The notes below the pieces were generated by a model, which saw only the letters and a list, made by a program, of their open reading frames with translations, did not search any database and was not told the DNA's origin. A stretch of 64,000 nucleotides of DNA from Salinivibrio sp. ES.052 (GTDB taxonomy: Bacteria > Pseudomonadota > Gammaproteobacteria > Enterobacterales > Vibrionaceae): assembly GCF_900141775.1 (NCBI RefSeq), contig NZ_FSRI01000001.1, positions 1,892,251 to 1,956,250 of the forward strand, written 5' to 3'. This document shows, in pieces, positions 57,502 through 64,000 of this stretch; position 1 is the first letter of the stretch; every line of letters starts with the position of its first letter. Position numbers and translations under genes: made by a program.

Positions 57502-58518
57502 TTACAGATCGAACTGAACTTCATCCAGCAGTTTCACTGACTGACTATAGTTATCAGCAATCGCCTCTAGTGGCATAGGGTCGTGTTTATAATCCCCCCA
57601 TGATGCCACCAGATCAGACTTCTCAACACCAGATTTCACTGGCTCTTCGAAGTTCACCTTTGCATACATTTGCTGTGCTTTGTCTGACGTTAAAAATTCC
57701 ATGAGTTTAAGCGCGTTTGCTTCATTCGGTGCGTACTTCGCCATCGCCATACCACTCACATTCACATGCGTACCGTGAGTATTTTGGCCAGGGTAGTTTA
57801 GATAAACCGCTTCCGCCCACGCTGTTTGCTCTTCGTCGTTCAGCATTTTACCTAAGTAATAGCTATTACCTAGCGACACATCACAGAGCCCTTCTTTAAT
57901 CGCTTTCACTTGTGCGCGATCGTTACCTTGTGGCTTACGCGCGAGGTTGTCTTTTACTCCTTCAAGCCACTCTTTGGCTTTCGTTTCACCATGGTTCTCG
58001 ATAATGGCTGATACAAGAGAGACATTATAGGGATGCTTACCTGAACGGGTACAAATCTTGCCTTTCCATTCTGGTTTTGCCAAGTCAAGATAATCAAAAT
58101 CATCGCCCAACTTGCCCACGCGCTCGCGTGAAGAGTATACCGCACGCGCACGTGTTGTCAGTGCTACCCACTTATCGTCACTATCACGGAACTGCTCCGG
58201 CACGTTTTGATCGATCGCTTCACTATTAACAGGCTGAACCACATCTTGGTTTACCAACTCTTGAAGACGCGAAATATCAACGGTTAGAAGCACGTCGGCA
58301 GGGCTGTACTCGCCTTCTTGCTTGACCTTTTCCGCCATGCCTTTTTTGGCAAACTTAACGTTCACCTTGATGCCGGTTTGTTCGGTAAACGCATCGAACA
58401 TAGGTTCAATCAAAAAAGGTTGACGATACGAGTAAACATTGACTTCTTCGGAGGCGACCGCTGCGCTAGCTCCCAGTAGGCTTGCGGTTACAGCCGAGGT
58501 AATCAGTAGTTTTTTCAT
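57502..58518 (-). CDS. fbpA: Periplasmic iron(III)-binding protein
   Basis: The 338-residue protein binds ferric iron for the FbpBC importer. The chosen ATG (MKKLLITSAVTASLLGASAA) follows AAGGA and begins a signal peptide cleaved after AVA. The mature part starts VNVYSYRQPFLIEPMFDAF. Two adjacent tyrosines in LGNSYYLGKM are the likely iron ligands. A Fur-like box and a good promoter lie upstream. Confidence 0.93.
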   Translation of the reverse strand: MKKLLITSAVTASLLGASAAVASEEVNVYSYRQPFLIEPMFDAFTEQTGIKVNVKFAKKGMAEKVKQEGEYSPADVLLTVDISRLQELVNQDVVQPVNSEAIDQNVPEQFRDSDDKWVALTTRARAVYSSRERVGKLGDDFDYLDLAKPEWKGKICTRSGKHPYNVSLVSAIIENHGETKAKEWLEGVKDNLARKPQGNDRAQVKAIKEGLCDVSLGNSYYLGKMLNDEEQTAWAEAVYLNYPGQNTHGTHVNVSGMAMAKYAPNEANALKLMEFLTSDKAQQMYAKVNFEEPVKSGVEKSDLVASWGDYKHDPMPLEAIADNYSQSVKLLDEVQFDL

Positions 58519-58539
58519 CGTGGCAGTCCTTAAATATGA

Positions 58540-58597
58540 TGATAAATGATAACGAATCTCAGTTTCGTTAGTATACAACTAATGATTCCCGACTCAA
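58540..58597 (-). promoter_or_regulatory. Promoter and Fur-like box of fbpABC
   Basis: On the minus strand TTGAGT (58592-58597) and TATACT (58570-58575) are 16 bases apart. Directly downstream, GATTCGTTATCATTTATCA resembles the Fur box, which would block the start of transcription when iron is plentiful. Confidence 0.6.
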
Positions 58598-58610
58598 TAT
58601 GGCTGAGCAT

Positions 58611-58652
58611 AAAAAAAACGAAACCCGACATGAAAAATGTAAGGTTTCGTTT
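58611..58652 (-). terminator. Terminator of glnK-amtB
   Basis: The stem AAACGAAACC/GGTTTCGTTT is followed on the minus strand by eight T residues, shortly after the amtB stop. Confidence 0.82.
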
Positions 58653-58681
58653 CAGAGTTTAACGGTGTCTTAGGCGTGTGG

Positions 58682-59911
58682 CTATTTCACGCTGACAAAT
58701 TCGGGATATGCATCAATACCACAATCATGTAAGTCCATGCCCGACATCTCTTCTTCTTCGGTCACTCGGATACCCATGGTTTTTTTCAAGACCAGCCACA
58801 CAATGAAGCTAGCACCGAAGACCCAAGCAAAGATCACAGCCGCACCTAATAGCTGCGCGCCAAACGTCGCGCCTGTATTACTCAGAGGCACCACCATCAG
58901 ACCGAAGAAACCACATACACCGTGCACAGAGATGGCACCAACAGGGTCATCGATTTTCACCTTATCCAGTCCAATGATGCTAAAGACGACAATGGTACCG
59001 GATACCGCACCGATAATCAGCGCTGCCACCGGTGAAGGCGACAGTGGATCGGCCGTAATGGCAACCAAACCGGCTAATGCGCCGTTCAATACCATGGTCA
59101 GATCGGCTTTCCCCCATAGAGTTTTACAGACAAGCAGAGCGGCAATCGCCCCTGTTGCGGCGGCAGCATTCGTATTGAGGAAGATTTGCCCTACTGCAGT
59201 GGCGTTTTCAAAATCCGACACCATCAACTGTGAGCCACCATTGAACCCAAACCAGCCAAACCACAAGATAAAGGTACCCAGTGTTGCCAGTGGCAGGTTA
59301 GATCCTGGAATGGGGTTAATTTTGCCGTTTTTACTGTATTTGCCTTGACGCGCACCCAACAGTAAGACCCCTGATAACGCCGCAGCGGCACCCGCCATGT
59401 GAACAATCCCCGAACCGGCAAAGTCACTGAAACCGGCCTCCGATAAGAAACCACCGCCCCATGTCCAATAGCCTTCAACCGGATAGATCACGGCAGTCAA
59501 TACCACGGAAAAGACCAAGAAAGCCCACAGCTTCATACGCTCCGCAACGGCACCAGACACCACAGACATCGCTGTCGCGACAAACACCACTTGGAAGAAG
59601 AAGTCTGATTCAAGCGAGTGGTCAGCATCCGCGCCTTGGGTACCAATCAGGGTACCAAAAGACGGCACAAGGCCTCCGCCGCTGTTGTCTACATACATAA
59701 TGTTGTAGCCCACCAATAGATACATGGTACAGGCGATGGCATACAAACAAATATTTTTAGTCAGGATCTCAGTGGTGTTTTTCGAGCGCACTAAGCCCGC
59801 TTCTAACATGGCAAAGCCTGCTGCCATCCACATGACTAACGCGCCGGATAAAAGAAAGAAAAAGGTGTCGAGCGCGTAGCGCAATTCTGTCACCGTGTTT
59901 ACCAGTTCCAT
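58682..59911 (-). CDS. amtB: Ammonium transporter
   Basis: The 409-residue Amt/Mep channel has about 11 membrane helices. The twin pore histidines are in GIVHMAGAAAAL and SVHGVCGFFGLM. It lies 18 bases after glnK, whose product plugs the channel when nitrogen is sufficient. Confidence 0.95.
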   Translation of the reverse strand: MELVNTVTELRYALDTFFFLLSGALVMWMAAGFAMLEAGLVRSKNTTEILTKNICLYAIACTMYLLVGYNIMYVDNSGGGLVPSFGTLIGTQGADADHSLESDFFFQVVFVATAMSVVSGAVAERMKLWAFLVFSVVLTAVIYPVEGYWTWGGGFLSEAGFSDFAGSGIVHMAGAAAALSGVLLLGARQGKYSKNGKINPIPGSNLPLATLGTFILWFGWFGFNGGSQLMVSDFENATAVGQIFLNTNAAAATGAIAALLVCKTLWGKADLTMVLNGALAGLVAITADPLSPSPVAALIIGAVSGTIVVFSIIGLDKVKIDDPVGAISVHGVCGFFGLMVVPLSNTGATFGAQLLGAAVIFAWVFGASFIVWLVLKKTMGIRVTEEEEMSGMDLHDCGIDAYPEFVSVK

Positions 59912-59929
59912 TGTCTTTACTCCCTGTAA

Positions 59930-60581
<652 letters not shown>

Positions 60582-60965
60582 TTAGCGCCGCCCGTATCGA
60601 GTAATGAAATCTTGGTAAGCTTCTAGCATTTCTAAAAAGTCTTGATAACCACATGCCGCGCAGCTTTCTTCATCATAAAAGTCCAGCGCTTGTTCGCTGA
60701 GCGTGGCTTGCACTTCGTCTGAGGCTGGCTGCAGCATGGCATTGGCCATCACGACCACTTCATCGCGGTTAGCGGTGAGTGTAAACGTATGCCCGCGCCA
60801 CTGCCGCTCCGAATTGAGTTGCTGTAATGCGTGTAGACATGATGTAACTCGGGTAAGCTCCGTGCCGAGCTCATCCAATAACCAACGCCCCATGGCTTCA
60901 TGCCCCATAGAAAAAACAATCCGGTAGCTGTCATCAAAACTGTTGCGAGAAAATTCGTAATCCAC
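60582..60965 (-). CDS. yacL: UPF0231 family protein YacL
   Basis: The 127-residue acidic protein starts at GTG (read M-D-Y-E-F) right after GGAGGT. The MDYEF start, SMGHEA and YDEESCAACGYQDFLEMLEAY match the UPF0231 family of E. coli YacL. Function unknown. YacL is also found next to acnB in E. coli; here glycerate kinase lies between them. Confidence 0.88.
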   Translation of the reverse strand: MDYEFSRNSFDDSYRIVFSMGHEAMGRWLLDELGTELTRVTSCLHALQQLNSERQWRGHTFTLTANRDEVVVMANAMLQPASDEVQATLSEQALDFYDEESCAACGYQDFLEMLEAYQDFITRYGRR

Positions 60966-61091
60966 ACTGACCTCCAAATTTGGCAGGCTATTGTCCGGCT
61001 TTTTGCCAAAATTGCCAAGCCAGAGCTGTCATCAAAATATCACTTCAACCATACTTAAATAGAATAAAAGTAAGCAGTAAAGGATAGGCTT

Positions 61092-62231
61092 ATGCATATC
61101 GTGATCGCGCCTGATTCATTTAAAGAGAGCCTTAGCGCTCCACACGTTGCTCAAGCGATTCAAGTAGGTATGGCATCAGTGCTACCTAACGCACAATTTT
61201 CACTGCTCCCCATGGCAGATGGTGGAGAGGGATTTGCGCAAAGCTTTCTCGAACGATTAGGCGGCGAGCGCTTTCATTGTGAGGTCACCGGCCCTGACTT
61301 TCGCCCCGTGACGGCCAGTTTTATCATCAATCGTGAGCACCGCATTGCAGTACTCGATGTTGCTAGTGCCTCTGGGCTTCCCTTGATTCCGCTTAACGAG
61401 CGAAATCCTCGCCATACCACCAGTTTGGGAACGGGCGAGCTGATACGAACCGCGCTTGACCATGATATTGACGAAATCATTATTGGCCTAGGCGGTAGCG
61501 CCACCAATGATGCCGGCGCCGGGATCCTCACCGCGCTAGGTGCAAAGCTCCTCGATGGCACGGGTAACCCCATTCTCCCAACGGGTGAAGGCCTTGGGGC
61601 GCTGATGACTGTAGATCTTGGCGCACTGGATCCACGCCTTAACACCGTCACGCTCACCGCCGCCTGTGACGTCGATAACCCCTTGTGCGGCCCGCATGGA
61701 GCTACGACCGTCTTTGGGCCGCAAAAAGGTGCCCAAGAAGAGGATATCCGGACTTTAGAACAATATCTGCATCGCTTTGCTAGCATCTGCCACTTACAGC
61801 TGGGCCAGTCAATTTCACACTTTTCTGGCGCTGGTGCGGCTGGAGGAATTGGCGCGGCATTGGGTGGGTTACTCGGCGCGCGACTTGAACCTGGCGTCGA
61901 GCTGTTGCTCTCACGCACGCATGCCCATCACCTGCTAGCGGAAGCTGATTGGGTGATCACTGGCGAGGGCCGAATCGATGGGCAAACCCAGCACGGCAAA
62001 GTACCAGCCGCTATCGCCAGAATCGCGCACTCTTACCACACTCCCGTCATCGTGCTCGCCGGCAGTGTCGGTGACGATTGCGAATCGCTTTACCAGCAAG
62101 GAATTAAAGCGATCTTCCCCATTCAAGCTGGCCCCTGTGCATTAAGCGACGCGCTGATGGACAGCAAGAAAAACCTCATGCGCACCAGTGAAAACATTGC
62201 ACGTATGATCCAATTAGCGGGTCACTCATAG
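61092..62231 (+). CDS. glxK: Glycerate kinase
   Basis: The 379-residue GlxK/GarK-type enzyme phosphorylates glycerate. It begins MHIVIAPDSFKESLSAPHVA and has PMADGGEGFA and GLGGSATNDAGAG as conserved glycine-rich motifs, then TGEGRIDGQT. Whether the product is 2- or 3-phosphoglycerate was not determined. An AGGATAG region precedes the ATG. Confidence 0.93.
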   Translation: MHIVIAPDSFKESLSAPHVAQAIQVGMASVLPNAQFSLLPMADGGEGFAQSFLERLGGERFHCEVTGPDFRPVTASFIINREHRIAVLDVASASGLPLIPLNERNPRHTTSLGTGELIRTALDHDIDEIIIGLGGSATNDAGAGILTALGAKLLDGTGNPILPTGEGLGALMTVDLGALDPRLNTVTLTAACDVDNPLCGPHGATTVFGPQKGAQEEDIRTLEQYLHRFASICHLQLGQSISHFSGAGAAGGIGAALGGLLGARLEPGVELLLSRTHAHHLLAEADWVITGEGRIDGQTQHGKVPAAIARIAHSYHTPVIVLAGSVGDDCESLYQQGIKAIFPIQAGPCALSDALMDSKKNLMRTSENIARMIQLAGHS

Positions 62232-62258
62232 CGTGATTACCCAAACGCTGAGCAAAAA

Positions 62259-62288
62259 AAAGCGCCCCTAATATTGGGGCGCTTTCAG
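62259..62288. terminator. Terminator between glxK and acnB
   Basis: A 10-bp stem (AAAGCGCCCC/GGGGCGCTTT) with a 7-base loop lies between convergent genes. Confidence 0.85.
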
Positions 62289-62310
62289 TCAATCTACGAG
62301 TAAATGGCGG

Positions 62311-64000
62311 TTATACCGCGGCTTTAATGATCACATCATCTGCTTTTTTGGTGTACTCATCCATCCGATGGAAATTGAGATAGCGGTACGTATCACTGGC
62401 GGTGGCATTAATTTGCTCGGCGTACTCCAGGTACTCGGCTCGGGTGGGGATCCGACCTAAGATCCCACCAACCGCAGATAACTCTGCCGACGCCAGATAG
62501 ACATTCGCCCCCGTCCCTAGTCGGTTGGGGAAATTCCGCGTCGAGGTAGACAACACGGTGGATTTTTCTGCCACACGCGCTTGGTTACCCATACACAATG
62601 AACATCCTGGCGTTTCGATCCGCACACCTGCACGACCATAAATGCCGTAATAACCTTCGGCGGTGAGCTGATCCCGGTCCATTTTAGTCGGTGGTGCCAC
62701 CCACATACGGGTAGATAAGCTCCCCCCAAATTTATCCAGCAGTTTACCCGCAGCACGGAAGTGGCCAATATTGGTCATACAGCTGCCAATAAAGACTTCA
62801 TCCACACTGTCCCCAGCCACATCTGACAAGGTACGAGCGTCATCCGGATCGTTCGGTGCACACAAAATCGGCTCTTTGATGTCAGCCAGATCGATTTCGA
62901 GCACATGTGCGTACTCGGCATCGTTGTCCGCTTCCATCAGGTTTGGACTCTCAAGCCATTGCTGCATCGCTTGAATGCGGCGCTCAATGGTACGGCGGTC
63001 GCCATAGCCTTCCGAGATCATCCATTTAAGCATCACAATATTAGACTCGAGGTATTCAGCCACTGAGTCTTGCGATAACTTAACGGTACAACCGGCAGCA
63101 GAGCGCTCCGCTGACGCATCCGACAGCTCAAAGGCTTGCTCCACGGTGAGGTGCTCAACCCCTTCGATTTCCAAAATACGGCCAGAGAATTCGTTAATCT
63201 TGCCCGATTTCTCTACTGTCAGCAGCCCTTGCTGAATACCAAAGTAAGGGATTGCATGAACCAGATCACGTAAGGTGACCCCAGGTTGCATTTCGCCTTT
63301 AAAGCGCACCAAAACCGACTCAGGCATGTCCAACGGCATGACCCCAGTGGCGGCAGCAAACGCGACCAGGCCAGAGCCGGCTGGGAAAGAGATCCCGAGC
63401 GGGAAGCGGGTGTGCGAGTCTCCCCCCGTCCCCACGGTATCAGGCAATAGCATACGGTTCAGCCACGAGTGGATCACACCGTCACCGGGACGTAGCGCGA
63501 CGCCACCACGATTCATAATAAAATCAGGTAATGTATGGTGGGTTTCGACGTCAACCGGCTTTGGATAAGCCGAAGTATGGCAGAACGACTGCATGGTTAA
63601 ATCAGCGGTAAAGCCAAGGCATGCCAAGTCTTTTAGCTCATCACGCGTCATTGGACCGGTCGTATCTTGCGAACCCACGGTGGTCATTTTCGGCTCACAG
63701 TAAGTGTTAGGACGCACGCCCTTCACCCCACAAGCTTTGCCAACCATTTTTTGTGCCAGCGTGAAGCCTTTGGTGGAATCGGCCACTGGACGAGGGCGAC
63801 GGAAGACCTCAGACGGTTCAAGACCCAGTGTTTCTCGTGCTTTATCGGTTAGGCCACGACCGATGATCAACGGAATACGGCCACCGGCACGCACTTCGTC
63901 ATAAAGGATATCGGTTTTCAGCTGGAACGTAGACAGCACCTCATCAGTGCCGTGCTTGCACACTTTGCCATCGGCAGGGTATAGGTCAATCACATCGCCC
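62311..64000 (-). CDS. acnB: Aconitate hydratase B, C-terminal part (5' end outside window)
   Basis: AcnB interconverts citrate and isocitrate in the TCA cycle and can bind mRNA as an apoprotein. The frame remains open to the window edge ([11 protein letters not shown]), so the gene continues upstream; about 562 of roughly 860 residues are visible. Iron-sulfur cysteines are in [15 protein letters not shown] and [12 protein letters not shown]. The sequence [21 protein letters not shown] is typical of the B type. Confidence 0.96.
   Translation of the reverse strand, partial: GDVIDLYPADGKVCKHGTDEVLSTFQLKTDILYDEVRAGGRIPLIIGRGLTDKARETLGLEPSEVFRRPRPVADSTKGFTLAQKMVGKACGVKGVRPNTYCEPKMTTVGSQDTTGPMTRDELKDLACLGFTADLTMQSFCHTSAYPKPVDVETHHTLPDFIMNRGGVALRPGDGVIHSWLNRMLLPDTVGTGGDSHTRFPLGISFPAGSGLVAFAAATGVMPLDMPESVLVRFKGEMQPGVTLRDLVHAIPYFGIQQGLLTVEKSGKINEFSGRILEIEGVEHLTVEQAFELSDASAERSAAGCTVKLSQDSVAEYLESNIVMLKWMISEGYGDRRTIERRIQAMQQWLESPNLMEADNDAEYAHVLEIDLADIKEPILCAPNDPDDARTLSDVAGDSVDEVFIGSCMTNIGHFRAAGKLLDKFGGSLSTRMWVAPPTKMDRDQLTAEGYYGIYGRAGVRIETPGCSLCMGNQARVAEKSTVLSTSTRNFPNRLGTGANVYLASAELSAVGGILGRIPTRAEYLEYAEQINATASDTYRYLNFHRMDEYTKKADDVIIKAAV

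Overview
The window looks like a chromosome segment of a Vibrionaceae gammaproteobacterium, possibly Salinivibrio or a close relative (genus is inference). The reasons are a LuxR/HapR-type master regulator beside hpt, a complete chemotaxis operon in the gene order of Vibrio cholerae cluster III, a second secDF pair, and neighbourhoods such as acnB-yacL, tyrS-M23 peptidase and mtnN-cbiB-btuF that are familiar from Vibrio. Base composition is near 50% GC.

Layout. 1-6.9 kb: the end of gltB, gltD, then mtnN and a cobinamide synthase/BtuF/TRIC-channel/flavodoxin series on the plus strand. 6.9-8.2 kb: an intact IS3-family insertion sequence with 25-bp inverted repeats and a 3-bp target duplication. 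8.2-17.6 kb: housekeeping genes tyrS, an M23 murein endopeptidase, erpA, hemL, glsB, trmB, mutY-yggX and mltC. 17.7-18.2 kb: a tRNA array Phe-Thr-Phe-Asn followed by a tRNA-Asn 3' remnant and a second copy of its terminator. 18.3-30.1 kb: one minus-strand block, probably a single operon. It starts with a STAS protein and cheY-cheA-cheW-cheW, continues with a soluble PAS/HAMP chemoreceptor and cheR-cheD-cheB, and ends with a small membrane chemoreceptor, a second STAS protein and a receiver-PP2C-kinase partner-switch protein. 30.5-30.7 kb: another tRNA-Phe followed by the same kind of remnant and terminator. 30.8-32.0 kb: an HD-GYP protein. 32-43.6 kb: the conserved panC-panB-folK-pcnB-gluQ-dksA, sfsA-thpR, hrpB and mrcB region. 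43.6-53.7 kb: an ABC-2 exporter, two tandem SulP anion transporters, carbonic anhydrase, a small ORF that I read as a VemP-like export-monitoring arrest peptide, secD2-secF2 and hpt. 54-64 kb: the luxR/hapR homologue, an iron ABC transporter (fbpABC), amtB-glnK with a sigma-54 promoter, yacL, glycerate kinase and the C-terminal part of acnB.

The strongest observation is the 136-codon ORF directly upstream of secD2. Its C-terminus carries an R-L-G-G-W-R-E-x-N-x-x-Y stretch resembling the arrest segment of VemP from Vibrio alginolyticus. The sequence just after its stop codon can pair with the secD2 Shine-Dalgarno sequence. Together these suggest nascent-chain control of a second SecDF complex. 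Other points worth attention are a probable AUC start codon for pcnB, the tRNA remnants whose T-loops carry 13-14 extra bases at two unrelated loci, a shared D-[IV]-E-L-F C-terminus on CheD and one chemoreceptor, and a perfect 41-bp palindrome inside the cobinamide synthase gene.
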